A DNA stretch of 64,000 nt from Dendrocalamus latiflorus (taxonomy: Eukaryota; Streptophyta; Magnoliopsida; Poales; Poaceae). A model generated the notes under the pieces. That model was not told the DNA's origin. It did not search any database and saw only the letters and a list, made by a program, of their open reading frames with translations. This document shows, piece after piece, positions 33,752 through 45,390 of the stretch (position 1 is its first letter; each line of letters opens with the position of its first letter). Location of the stretch: NCBI GenBank assembly GCA_017311315.1, contig CM029634.1, forward strand, positions 22,771,891 through 22,835,890, in the 5' to 3' direction. The translations under genes were made by a program, and so were the position numbers.

Positions 33752-34662
33752 TGTTAGAAACGTGGGCAATATTTTAATTTTAAATTTTACTAGGAGATAA
33801 ATACAATAAATCAGTGATGCAAAACCTACTACTAACAGCAGGCTACTCATCATACTTCAGAATATACGCAAGAAAATACAGTAACAAAATCGAACGAACA
33901 CGTGAACGACTTACTTTTGAGCCTGACGAAGAACAAAAAGCAACGCAGACTTGATGTAGTGCAGAACGAAGATGACACAGTGAAGCGAGCGAACGCGCAG
34001 ATGCGTTACCCAGAAAATCTTATTGCCGTCCTGTGCAGGTACTCTCTACGGCAACGGTTCGGAGATGGCCGCTCTCCCTCCTTCTAGGTGCACACCAGGA
34101 AGAAAAGTTAGCGAGATTCAGACGGTACAGCACAACAGCACAAGCTCGCAGAGCAGAAAGTAGAGGAAGAATGGAGGTGCAAAACTCTCTGTTTCTTCCT
34201 TGACGTCTCTAGGCCCTTTTAAGGGCACTGCAGTTATTCACTAGTAACTATACACTGGTAACTACCTCATCAGATCATAAATTAAGTAGTGTAAATTTAC
34301 TTATAAATGCCTCATTCAAATGTTTGAATCTCATTCAAACAGAGAGAGAGAGAGTGGTGCAGGTTCAGCAAAAATAAAGATAGATTTGGTTTGCCAAGTG
34401 GTGCGCCACGTCACGGCATAGTCGTGTGTCGCAAGTTACAATCACAAGTCACGCGATTTTCATGCGAAAATACGTGAATAAGTGTGCGCGTGCATGACTA
34501 GTCAGAACCCTATTCATACCATCTCTATCCATATTTAAGGAGTTATGAGAACTCTATCTTATAAATCGGTCTTACTCACCTTGACTTAGCAATATGTTAC
34601 TAAACCATACATGTTTTGGAATTAAGGAAATGGATCATACTTAAATTGGCCAATTTCTAGCA
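33752..34662. mobile_element. Solo LTR (911 bp) with perfect 5-bp target duplication
   Basis: It begins TGTTAGAAA and ends TTTCTAGCA, near-perfect inverted ends with the TG...CA of an LTR. It is flanked by CTGAT at 33747-33751 and 34663-34667. No internal coding region or primer site is visible, and no second copy was seen in the window. Family and orientation unknown. Confidence 0.8.
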
Positions 34663-34667
34663 CTGAT

Positions 34668-36816
34668 CACTAGTAGATTAGTGGAGTTATAATCGTATAA
34701 ACACACTAGTGGACACCGTAGTAGATTTATATGCATGTAAGACACCGACAGCCCTGCTGCGAGAGACAAACGCTGTTGTGTTACAGTGTTACTTACCCCA
34801 TGCAAGTGGTCCTGTGCTTGGTACTGCGCCTCCCAACAAAGGATGCAAGTAAGACATGAACATACTACTACTTTGTCTTCGTTTGCGCATGTTCAATTCC
34901 TTTCAACAGATTTTAAATACCTGATTGGAACATAGAAATTTTATAATAATTTTGTATAAAACAATTTAATTCTCACATAAAACGGGATTTTTTTTCGGTA
35001 TTTCAAACGTGGCCTCGCTAGGAAAAAAGCCGTCTTTTGTGACATCCATGGCAGTGTGGAGCTGTGGGCGCAGCGCTTGATACAGAGGAGAGGGGAATGG
35101 ACAACACGGGAGCATTTCGGCAGCCGCGGCCGAGAAAAACAGCGTGCCGTGCCTGCTCTGCCGGCTGCTGCCGCGGCACGTACATGCAGCGACGGCATGC
35201 TCCGTCCAAAATAGGGTTCTTTTGTGATTTTTGACTTCAGTTTTTAGTTTTTTTTACAGTAACTAGTTTTTAAACGAAGTACCTTTTTAAGATAAAGTTT
35301 ATTAGTTAATTGTAATACATAATGTATTGACTTTATTTATATCGATAAAAGCCATACGTAAATTTCAATTACTCTATAATCTCTTACATAAACAACTAAA
35401 AACTATAAATCACAGCAAACAAAAAAACAGACCCCTAAGCGAAAAGACCGGCACACCCAAGGCTAGCTACCCGCTGCATGCCTGCCTCCCAGCTGCCGCT
35501 ACTGTTCACGGTTGCTTGCCGACCGCGCCGCGCTGTGCATGCGTAGCAGAGTACGGGCTGTATCACGCGCTCCAGCTAGGTGCGCTAGCTAGATAGCTTG
35601 TGGCAGCGGATGTAGATGTCAGCTCGACACAGGACGGCAGTACTGGACTACCACGGCAGGAGCAGGACGACACTCCAATCCATTGCTTTCTTTTTGTTAA
35701 GAAGTACTCCTTTCATTCTCTCTTATTTGATAATTTTAATTTTTTATAATTTTTAAGATACGTTACTTTTTTATAACTTTATACTAAAACATACTAATAA
35801 TAAAATTATAATATTATAAAAGATTCTAGGAAGTTAAATAAAAAAGTTTCAATCCAGTGCTTGCGTCCTCACCCATAAACCATAGCTAGCTAGCTTGGTA
35901 TGCCACTCCACACCAGGCAGGCCTAGCTATTTTTAGTTGCTCCAAAGAGGTACCATGCCAATATGCCATTGCCATCATCGCGATAAGCTAGTAACTAGCA
36001 GCGTAGCATTGGGGCAGTAAGGACGGCATGCAAGACCACGAAGGTGAGATGCATAAAAAACAGAGTACTAGGGCGCCTGCAATGGCAACGACCACCCAAA
36101 AAGGCAAATCAAGCAAGGCGCATGCATGTGGCGCGGTGGGAGGCGGTAGGCCCCGGCGTCGGACGCGCGCATGCAATGCAAGCGTGCACGCCGCATAGGG
36201 CCCTCTCGTCTCATGCGCGTGCTGCGTCTACCACACCTACCGCTGCCGGAAGGGAGGGAGTGACTATTACACGTGACTCTTTTTTTCCTCTTTATCTTCA
36301 GTTATTTTTTTATACTGTAACTTTAAGTGACTGAGAATACAAATTCAAAAGAATGTGAATTAGTACACTGCAATTTCAAATGACTAAGAGTACAACTTCA
36401 GATGACTGAGAGATAAAAAAAAATTTAGTCGACTGTACAATAGCAAAACCACGGAAGGAAACAACGAGGAAGGGACTCGTCCGTTGCCGCATAGTATCTT
36501 GTTTAAGGCCTGGGATTCCTCTCAGAAAAGCGGAAAGCACAAATTTTAAAACTCATTGGGGGCCTAGTTTGCAAACAGTTACTAGGCACGACTCAGCCAC
36601 TAAGGGGCATGTGCAACAGTATTGTCTCCAATTTTACCATTTCAGCTCTATATTTGAGTTCTATATATATGACTATGAGAGACAACTCTAGAGGCAACAA
36701 TTCTAACAAGTCGTCTCTAGCACATTTTACAACATGATTTTCGTTTCGCAATTTTTCTTCTCAAGTGACTCCTTCGTCAATTATTTTTAATATTCATCTC
36801 CCCTCACTCGAGAACA
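34668..36816. other. Intergenic sequence, no gene recognised
   Basis: Mixed AT-rich and moderately GC-rich sequence. Several open frames near 35000-35600 and 36000-36330 overlap one another on both strands and show no domain. Parts of 35210-35450 and 35700-35850 look like decayed MITE sequence, but no ends could be defined. Confidence 0.4.
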
Positions 36817-37205
36817 TGCATCCTTAGTTGTGGTGCATCCTATACATCCTCTTTAAAATAGAAAGCAAATGGTTATACAAATTCTAAAAAAAATTAGTTA
36901 GATAAATCATGATCCAAGCAAACATCTTGAAAAATTCAACTAAAATGCAACGTATATTAGGATAAACAAAAAGGGACATATTTTAGTGAATAGTAGCTTT
37001 TTTCTTTTATTTTATTTTTGGATTTCATTTTTAGCAGGATTTGTCTTTTTTGTTTCTCCATGTGTAGATCAAATTTAGATTTGAAATTTTATGGTATGAT
37101 AGACATATTATGTGTCAATGTTGTCAAAATTTTTTAGAATTTTCTATGACAATTTGCTTTGTTTTTTGAAAAGAATACACAAGGATACACCACAACTTAT
37201 GATGC
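36817..37205. mobile_element. MITE-like element with about 36-bp inverted ends
   Basis: The left end (TGCATCCTTAGTTGTGGTGCATCC without its last bases, from 36817) is matched in inverse orientation at 37170-37205, sharing AGTTGTGGTG and flanking bases with several mismatches. The interior is AT-rich and non-coding. No clear target duplication was found, so the superfamily is open. Confidence 0.6.
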
Positions 37206-38080
37206 ACTAGATATGTCCTCCACCTCACCCCTCTCTTTCTCTTTCATCACCAAGTCACTGACACCATCACCATCACCACACCACCCCTTCTTCCTCCTCC
37301 CGCTAGTCAACCTTTATCACCTCCCTTAATTCCTTGTCACTGGTCTCCGCTCCACTCGCCATTGACCTCCCTCCCTCTCCACCGCGTCGGTCTCCACCCC
37401 CCATCGCCGCCGGCCTGCCCCTCCCTCTCCACCACGCTGGCCTACAATGCTTTCGCCATCACTATGGCCTCTTCCTCCCTCGCTATTCTTTCATCATGTA
37501 GTCGGTTACCACCATCTTCCCCCTTGTCTGCCACCACCGCCGCCACGTCTCCCTCTGCCATCAACCACGGCCAATGAATTCAAAAACCGTGTGGATGGAG
37601 GACAACATAGCTCCAATAGCACGATACATCGTCTATTGCGTCTTTGTTTTACGTGCATCGGTCGTTGCTTGAGGACACGATCACAGATCCTCTCTCTACT
37701 CTTCCCTCTCATGGAACTCTCCATTTTGGCGATATGACATGCTAACCAACGAATGAGGTGTGATTATTGAAGATACCTTAGACATATGTGTGGCATAATC
37801 GACCGGTTTGTAGGAACCATTTCTGAAGAACTCATCACAAGTTTGTAAGAAAGGTTCTACTCCACTGTAGTAAAATAACTAAGCAGAGTATTGATAATGC
37901 TGTTAACTAGCGCTGCCAGGGTTGTACGGCGCTACACGTTGTACGGATCGCCAGAGACGAAATGCTGTTTCGGCCGGTGAAGAGAAGAGAAGAGATGCAC
38001 ACAGCCTTTTCGACCTTTGTTTGCAACGCCATCTCATGACGCAATAATTAGCCCCCGCTAAACAATCACATTCACACGAA
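37206..38080. other. C/T-rich then AT-rich intergenic sequence
   Basis: 37210-37580 is pyrimidine-rich with simple-sequence character. Overlapping frames encode only Ser/Pro-rich peptides without a domain. Nothing else recognised. Confidence 0.4.
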
Positions 38081-38235
38081 ATGACTAGGGATCAGTTAAA
38101 CCTGTACTACTGCTCCACTACAGACCACCGTTCAGAAGGTAGAACACGACGGACGAAGCCACCGAGAGGGGCAATCATGGGATCTCGCGGCAAATGGGAT
38201 TTTGCATTAATTGCACTCGCAGGGGATGGAGGAGA

Positions 38236-38325
38236 GAGAGAGAGAAAAGGGTCGCGCATGTGCGTGATGTGTGATTGGGATCTCGACAGTACCAACGGGA
38301 GAGAGAGAGAGAGAGAGAAGACACA
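38236..38325. repeat. Two short GA microsatellites
   Basis: Alternating GAGAGA runs sit at about 38231-38243 and 38300-38320 within a stretch that has open frames on both strands. I compared the surroundings with conserved plant microRNA sequences from memory and found no match. Confidence 0.6.
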
Positions 38326-39004
38326 GAGCTTTTGCTTCATCACGCCACGCTTCGCGCGTGCAGCTTTGGTGGATGCATATGGTGGCATGGGGGAAAAGCC
38401 GGCCTCGGCTACTGCTTTCCTCAAAAGCACCGAATAATGCACGAAACAAGAAGATATATATAAAAAAAAGCACACCTGTCACTGCTACCTAGAACGAGCA
38501 AATGCATCCCGAACCCAACGAACCAGAGACGGAAGATGCTTCTTGCAGCACTACAATGTTAACAAAACCAGCAGAATATGGACTAGCCATAGCTTCCACA
38601 CGATTCCGGTTAGACTATGTTTAAAAGTGTTATGATTCAATTTTTAGCTGATTATAAAAAAGATCAAAGGAGTAAAGAATATTCACGTTAAAAAATTATT
38701 TTATTTAAAATGACTCATACAAATAAATTATAAAAACAAACTTAAAAAGTCAAAGCCCAACCTCTAAAAGCTGTCGATCCAAGGTCAAACGGACGTGCGC
38801 ATCACCGGCTAAGTAGAATTTCATATGGAAACAGTTCAATTCGAAAGGAGCACAAACAATTACCACGTATCAAACGGGGCCTTGAAATAGTACGCTGGCT
38901 ACGATAAACATCAGTCTACTCTGCATATCTAGTTCCTTCTTGTTATTCAGAAAAAGAAAAAAAACAAATGTATAACATTGACGAGATCAAGGATATGCAG
39001 TTGA

Positions 39005-39215
39005 AGAAACTCACCTGATGAGAGAAGGAAGCTAGCTATAGCTGCTCAACAGTCACCAATGGATACCTCCATGCAGCGGTATTAGGATTCAGGAGTTAGC
39101 ACTAGCTCGTCTGCCTCTTCCTTCCAGCTCAGTGTATGGTAGTAGTAGCTGCTGTAACTTAAAAATCCCAGCCCAAGTGCAGGCCTTCGCTTTGCTTCGC
39201 TTATATAAAGCCGAG
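39005..39215 (-). promoter_or_regulatory. Possible promoter and first exon of an unknown transcript
   Basis: On the minus strand a TATA-like box (CTTTATATAAGC, about 39196-39212) is followed some 190 bases later by CATCAG|GTGAGT near 39013, a consensus 5' splice site. No downstream coding exon was found, so this could be a non-coding RNA or chance. Confidence 0.25.
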
Positions 39216-39261
39216 TAAATTGAAGGCAAGTAGGCAAGGCAAAGCCGGCCCTTACCTGTGC

Positions 39262-39470
39262 TCATCTGAGCTTTTAGTTTCTATCTTTTTAATTTCATCT
39301 TTGTCGGACTTTTTAGTTTTTAGGGTTTTTTTTGTTTTTTTCTTTTCTTTCTCGTAATCCTTTGCATTGTCCGTGATAATATAATTCTTTTATTTTTTAA
39401 TTTTAATTAAGCTGAAAAACTAACACTGGTTATAGTAAAAAAAAGTTTCTAACAATACTAAATAAGCCAG
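39262..39470. repeat. Dispersed repeat, copy 1 of 3
   Basis: Shares the order TTTTTAGTTTT...TTGCATTGTCCGTGA...TTTTTAATTTTAATTAA with the copies at about 39952-40224 and 50000-50290. AT-rich and non-coding; probably a MITE family with degraded ends. Confidence 0.5.
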
Positions 39471-39951
39471 AAGCTTTAAAACCCATGAAGGACACCCACG
39501 CGTAACTGTACGCACGCATGGAGTGCTGCCTTTTCATAACTCTTTAGCTATAGCCCCCTCTTTTTCCCCTTTTCCCAGGACATCGCCACACTACACTGCA
39601 CTACTAGCTTAGCTCCTTTAATTTGCTCCCTGTGTGTTTTACTGTGTGGTGGATGGTGATCTTGGGCCATGGGACGCAGGGAATGTCTTCTCTTCAATTT
39701 GATGGTGGTCAAGCTACCAAGAAGTATTGGTTTTGATACGGATCAACTAACAAGCTAACTGATACACAAGGGGTGGTTGGATCTTCATCATAGTATAAAT
39801 AGCGATGAAACCCTTCTCCTTGGGGTAGATGATGAAATAGGATTTTAGCTTGAGTGGAAGTTTCCGAAAACAACAGCACAATAATTGCACTAGACCAGCT
39901 AGCACTGAAGTAGAAGCAAGTCAGCGAGGTCTCCCTTCGGCCCTGAGCAAT

Positions 39952-40224
39952 ATGGCTTCAGCTTCTGGCTTCAACTTATTTTTGCACTATTCATAAATTT
40001 CGTCTTTTTCTGAACTTTTGGCTTTTGTTTGAGTTTTTTTACCGGTTCTTTTTTTCCTCGTATTTGTTTACATTATACGTGATGGGCTAATATGTTTTTT
40101 TTCTATTTTTAAATTTTTTTAAATTTAATTATGGTAAATAAGCCTCTGTCAGCTACAATGCTTTTTTCAGCCAGCTACAGTGTTTTCAGCCATAAGCCAT
40201 GAGGCTTTCAGCCGAACCGATCAC
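39952..40224. repeat. Dispersed repeat, copy 2 of 3
   Basis: Closest to the copy at 50000-50290: both contain CTGAACTTTTGG, a T-rich centre, TTTAAATTTAATTATG and an end with AGCCATAAGCCA. The end of the family reads inward as GGCTGAAA...TGGCTTATGGCT. Confidence 0.55.
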
Positions 40225-40758
40225 CTAACCACAACTTAGAAGTTTGAATCGTGTAGATTCCGTGGACAATTTCAAAAACAATATGTTCTTACCTTGCGCC
40301 AACAATTGCAAACCCTAGCTAGGAAACCCGCATGCAAGAATAAACACACAAGTTTGCGCTACAAATATTATAACTTTTCTATCTATTTTTCAATGCATAA
40401 ACATAACTAATCTGACCTCTCTGGCTATAAGGGCCTCACACTTTATACACCCCCCATGGGCTAAGCCTGACTCCTACACTAAGCATAAAAGAACTCCGAC
40501 TCAAAGATCGATTGGTTTTGGCCAGAAAAGAAAACGCACGCCTAAATCAACTAAGACCAACTCAAATTCCTACTCATGCTCATATTTGTCACGTTACAAA
40601 TGTTAACTAACTCAGAAATAGGTAACCAATTCGGATTGGAAACTAATTTAGAAGGAAACCGAGATAGGAATCGATCCTATTATGATTTGAAGCCAACATA
40701 GATTTCCTGGCTCCTTCTTCAAGTCCGGCTCGGTTCCTGGCGGCACAACCTTTCTGGC
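40225..40758. other. Intergenic sequence, nothing recognised
   Basis: Probably decayed LTR sequence by texture, but no termini, primer site or coding remnant could be identified. Confidence 0.35.
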
Positions 40759-41326
40759 TAGGGGTGAAAATGGATCCGGATATTATTCGAATATCCGGCT
40801 ACCGAATCCGGATATATCAGATCCGGATGTCTAACATCTGAATTCGGATATGTTGGATTCGGATACAAATACAAATATGGTACGGGCCATCTCGCATTCG
40901 GATCTGGATATTCAGATTCAACAAATATAATAACAATAACTTACTAATACATATTTTTTTTGTATTTGACCTCCAAATTGGGCATATTATATATGCATTT
41001 CGATCAACTCGATGAGTCCGTCATCATGGTGGGCTTTAATTTGGCATTTCAATTTTTTATTTTGGCACATCCCCCAATAAAGCTTTTTTGTATGCTCTTT
41101 TTAGCTAAATTTGATATTAAAATAATTTGGTGCCATGTTTTAAATAGGAGAGGTCACAAATAATTATTTGAATCCAAAAATAGTCGAATTCGATCCAAAT
41201 TCGTATCCAACATTTGTCCAGTCCATATTCGTATCCGACGTTTGTCCTATTTATATTTAAATTTGAGAAAAAATATAGATACAAATGTGATTTAACCATA
41301 TCCGATCCATTTTCATTGCTGCTCCT
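40759..41326. mobile_element. hAT-like MITE with GGATAT/ATATCC ends
   Basis: It starts TAGGGGTGAAAATGGATCC, and the inverted end near 41297-41315 reads back as AATGAAAATGGATCGGATAT. Both subterminal zones are packed with GGATAT, ATCCGG and TCGGAT words on both strands. This pattern is common to non-autonomous hAT elements in grasses. The last bases of the right end have changed and the 8-bp duplication could not be confirmed. Confidence 0.6.
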
Positions 41327-41623
41327 GACTCTTTCTCCTTTAGCACTAGACTTCCTGGCTCAGTTTCCCTTTTCCTTCTCGGTCTCAAGTTCTCGTGGCT
41401 TGCTCTTTCCTTCCCTGACTTGGCCTTATCTCCACGCGTCTCCTGGCTTGGTCTCCAGCTTCCATACGATAAACATGCACTTGGAGTCACCCACGGTTCA
41501 GACTCCCTAGCTTCCAAGTGGTTTTCAGATCCACGCCGCCACGCGTCTCTCTCTATTTTTTCACACACAATAAAGACTCCCTCCTCACATAGTCCACACG
41601 GTTTTTATCCGCACACATCATTA

Positions 41624-42166
41624 GACCAGTCTCAGAGCAAGTTTAATAGTATAGATAGCTGCTACCTCTAATACATTTCCATATCATCAAAAGGTAAGAT
41701 GCAGCCAACTCATACAATAAGCTGGCTATAAGTTGTCTCTACAAGAGCTCTCAATCATTTAATACATACATGTGTATTGGTCATTTAATACATGCATGGG
41801 TATAGCAGTTAGTTCTATTGGTACATGCATGGATAACACCTCTTTTCCTGTGCTATAGCCTGACTCTTGCATGGGAGCCGGCTTGGCTCTCTCTCTCTCC
41901 TTTTCTCTCCCCTCCACATAGGACTATGCTGATATGGATTCCCTTATAGCTAGCACAGTCAGCCTTATTAAACTTGCTCTCAGTGGAGGTTTCATGTCCC
42001 AGTTTCCAACACACCCATATTTTGGAAACAGTGCAGAAGAGTTTCATCCCCATGAAACTCTCTCTACTCCCATGAAACTTTTAGCATCTCTCTCTTCATC
42101 AATACAGTGTCATGTCAGCGTATTTAATGCCCATGAAACTCCATAAAACCCCCACTGAGACTGGCC
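41624..42166. mobile_element. Tourist-like MITE interrupted by another MITE
   Basis: Ends GACCAGTCTCAGTGGAGGTT (read across the inserted element) and, inverted from the right, GGCCAGTCTCAGTGGGGGTT. It is flanked by TTA at 41621-41623 and 42167-42169. Internal CATGAAACT words repeat in both halves. The left 11 bases (GACCAGTCTCA) are separated from the rest by the element at 41635-41979. Confidence 0.85.
41635..41979. mobile_element. Nested Tourist-like MITE (345 bp)
   Basis: It starts GAGCAAGTTTAATAGTATAG and ends TATTAAACTTGCTC, flanked by TCA on both sides (41632-41634 and 41980-41982). It shares its ends with the MITE at 32172-32415 but is about 100 bp longer in the middle. It sits within the inverted end of the MITE at 41624-42166, so it arrived later. 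Confidence 0.85.
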
Positions 42167-42169
42167 TTA

Positions 42170-42896
42170 TATTCCCTTCACGCAGAAAAACTCCCATACG
42201 CCCAACGCTTCTCACGTGCCCGTTCCCACGCCCCCCCCCAACCAGCATGCAAACTCATGCATGCGCTCGCCTCCATGTGGCGTTAGGGTTTGGCACGGCT
42301 CTTTTTCTCCCTCTCGATGCCTTCAGCCATCCACGCCTCTCGTTCCACGCGTTATGGTCTGTTTGCATTGCACAAAAAAGAAACCACATAAATAGCCGTA
42401 TGAACTAGGGTTTTGATCACTCGGCCATCCTCTCCTCCCTCTTGCTCGGTCTCATCTTCTTTACTCAAATCAGCACCACCTTGAGATGTACCTTCAGTTT
42501 GCACCTTAGAAATACAAGCTAATGTTGAGCTGGTAGTTGATGCCGCATCAGATTTCCTATGGGTAAGGGTAATACTCATTTGCAATGTAGGAATTTTTCT
42601 AATGCTTACGGGAGTTGAACTATTTCTCGTGAAATTACTGCATTCCAAACAGGGTCTAACAGTCCAATGTAGGATGTGTTCATGGATATAACTAAACGTT
42701 GGTTACACGGACGAACGGTCGAGATTCGCGACGTTGCACCAGTGTGGGTTGGTCAGGGTCACTCTGGGAGGGGTTTAGTATGGGGGTAATTCAGTCTCTC
42801 TAGATTTAAGGCTCGAACCACAAAGTTCACTATAAATACTGGATGCCTTACCAATTGGACAATCGATCGGTAGGTATATATTGACAATGTCAAGTC
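42170..42896. other. Intergenic sequence with an unassigned open frame
   Basis: A 98-codon frame on the minus strand (42648-42352) encodes a Ser/Thr- and Glu-rich peptide without a recognisable domain. It is not supported as a gene. The remainder shows no structure. Confidence 0.35.
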
Positions 42897-43005
42897 GTTT
42901 GTCTATTTGGAGTTCCTTGCTTGCACTGAGTATTTGTCTACTTGGAGTTCCTTGCTTGCACTGAGTATTTGTCTACTTGGAGTTCCTTGCTTGCATTGAG
43001 TATAC
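42897..43005. repeat. 35-bp tandem repeat, three copies
   Basis: TTGTCTACTTGGAGTTCC and TTGCTTGCACTGAGTA recur with a 35-bp period. The first unit has TATTTGG for TACTTGG and the last has TTGCATTGAG. Confidence 0.85.
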
Positions 43006-43572
43006 TAGCTAGACAATCAAACTCTGATCCATGGAAATTATGCAATGATTAGAGAAGACTGGGTTCCCTACAGTTAATCTGTTACCAGTGGTACAACTGT
43101 TTCATGTTTTTTTTGAGGCGGGATGCATAGGTGCGTACACTGGAAAGGTATATGCACCGCATGATATTTCTCTTCAACGAAAGGATCGTGCGGCATATAT
43201 TATACCCTAGTCCTCATTTGGCCTGAAAGTTTCTACTCATCAAATCATTGCTTCCACTCTTCAACAACGAACACACGAATCTAGAGGTAGTCTAGGGTCA
43301 AGATCCGGCAATAACCACAATCCGAGATTGCACTGTCAATGTGTGTATTCAAGGCGTGGTTGTCTATGTCCCATATTATTGCCATCTGCGAAGCAAAAGC
43401 AATGGAACATAAAGGAACACATGCACGATGGATCCCCACACCAACAACCTCATGTCAAGCTCAAAAACCTTTAATTTTGGTCATGCATGCATGCATGTTC
43501 CTACTTGCTAGCTAGCTAGCCCTCAACTAGTAGTAATGTTTGATGGCGAAGGGTCCTACAACACATGAATAT
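43006..43572. other. Intergenic sequence, nothing recognised
   Basis: No gene or transposon end could be supported. Short palindromic runs of GCATGC and GCTAGC occur near 43483-43520. Confidence 0.4.
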
Positions 43573-43764
43573 TGTAGGATCCGTACGACGAGTCATAGGG
43601 ATAAATGATTTTTTTCGAAATCTTTCTCTTGATAATACCGACTTAGTGCAATGAAAATACAAACTCACAAACTCATCAAAGTCAAAAGCCAATATCACAA
43701 ACAAGTAGAGAATTCCCTGCCTAGCCAGTCTGACCGTTAGCTAGGTGCGGTTTGACTGCTCGGG
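43573..43764 (-). repeat. Sirevirus-like LTR start, interrupted
   Basis: It begins TGTAGGATCCGTACGACGAG...AGGGATAAATG, resembling the starts of the other LTRs of this type, and contains GTCTGACCG words. It stops where another LTR begins at 43765, so it was probably a target of that insertion. Its continuation was not found. Confidence 0.45.
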
Positions 43765-45382
43765 TGTAAGGTCGAGGAGGCCGACTAAAGAGGGGTGAAT
43801 AGACATTTTTAAAAAAATTTTGAATAAAATCGACTTTATAATACGTAAGCTTCTTTGACAAGGTCACCGGACATGATGCCTTCAACGCCATCTAGAAGTC
43901 GACAACCTCGAAGAGTAACAGGTCAAGCCACTTATTTGACTCTCACCAAGTGCAATGAATATAGATGCTCAAGTAGATATAAAATCCACCTCTAGATAGT
44001 GAGACATCTTTCCTTGCTAACAATGTGCAACACATGCACAATTGAGAGAAAAGACTCACACTAGATCAAGAGAATGTAATAGAGTGACAAATGATTGTCT
44101 CCCAATCGGTCAGTGGGGTATTTATAACTCCCACCAAAAAAACTAGCCATTGGATACGAAATCAGCAGGAGCGGTATTACCACAATTATGGTGGTAATAC
44201 CATACTACAATGCTAACGAATATAAATTTTAGCATTACATGCTCAAAACTAACCGTTACAAAAGGTTCAGTAGTACCGCAAATACAAAGTGCGGTCATAC
44301 TAGCCTAAAGTGATGAGAAGAGCTCAAAAACATACTCTCTGAAGAAAAACAATTGCTAGTCATATTGGAGATCCCGGTCAGACCAGTTAGTCATACTAGA
44401 TGGTAATACCAGCCTGGGCGGTCCTACTGCAGGTAAAAGGGTGATAGTACCGGCCGTGAATTCTAGCACAGAGGACACTCAAAAAATCGATCATAAATTT
44501 TTATTCCGATATCAAAGTTGAGTGATCTTAGACTCTATAGAAAGCTTATTTAGAGGACTACACAAATCACATGTTCTCATAATCTCAAACACACTAAATC
44601 AATATAGAAAGGACAAGAACTCTAAACAGTCACTACCATGGTCTAAGTCCAAGGAAATATTAACAACCAATTTTAGACCATGCCAAGAGAAAACATATGA
44701 ACTCCAATAATTTACAAAATACATTTGCAAACTTAGATCATGCCACAAGAAATAGGTACGTGGACTTCAAATATTTGTAAAACATAATCACATACTACAA
44801 AGAGAGATGCATGAGCCCTAATTATTTGCAAAACATATTTACAAATAATAGCATCATGCCACAAAGAGCTAGAGTAAACAGGATTAAGCTATCAACACAT
44901 GTGGATACTCAAGCTACTAGACAAGACCCCTCTTAATAGTACGACAAGCTACACTAGCAATTCATTCTCCCAACCAAACACCGAGACCAGTAAAAGATTA
45001 GAAACATATTCTTAGCCTATACTAGTTATTCTTTTACCTTGTGCATCTTTTTGAAGTTTCATGACAAACATCTTCACTTCAAGTCTGGGTCCTTGTCTTG
45101 ATGTGTATTAATACATGATGCATCCTCTTGACGCGATGGCCTTCAACACATGAAGCCATCCACCACTTGGGGGTCTTGACTTGATGACCATTAACACATG
45201 ATGCCACCTTCATCCTGAACCTTGACTTGATCATGATCAACTCATAATGTCTTCCTATGTCATCCTTATCATAGGACCAAACATATTTCACTAACTCAAA
45301 AAAAATATTAGTCCCAAAAATAGATTGCCATTGATTATCAAAACTCACCATTAACTCATAATGGAAGGACTAGATTCATTAC
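43765..45382 (-). repeat. Sirevirus-like LTR
   Basis: It starts TGTAAGGTCGAGGAGGCCGACTAAAGAGGGGTGAATAG. The interior carries GGTAATACC/GGTACTACC-type words where the intact LTRs carry CGGTAGTTCCG. The right end near 45382 lacks the usual GGGGCCTAGATGCTTTCA and is approximate. Confidence 0.6.
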
Positions 45383-45390
45383 TAGACCGA

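Noticed and set aside
35000..36330. Several open frames of 60-96 codons
   Set aside because: They overlap on both strands in moderately GC-rich sequence and none encodes a recognisable motif.
38107..38475. Possible microRNA precursor near GA repeats
   Set aside because: No match to conserved microRNA sequences recalled and no clear long hairpin could be drawn by eye.
42352..42648. A 98-codon Ser/Thr-rich minus-strand frame as a gene
   Set aside because: No domain, no splice partners and no promoter signal; it lies in intergenic MITE-rich DNA.
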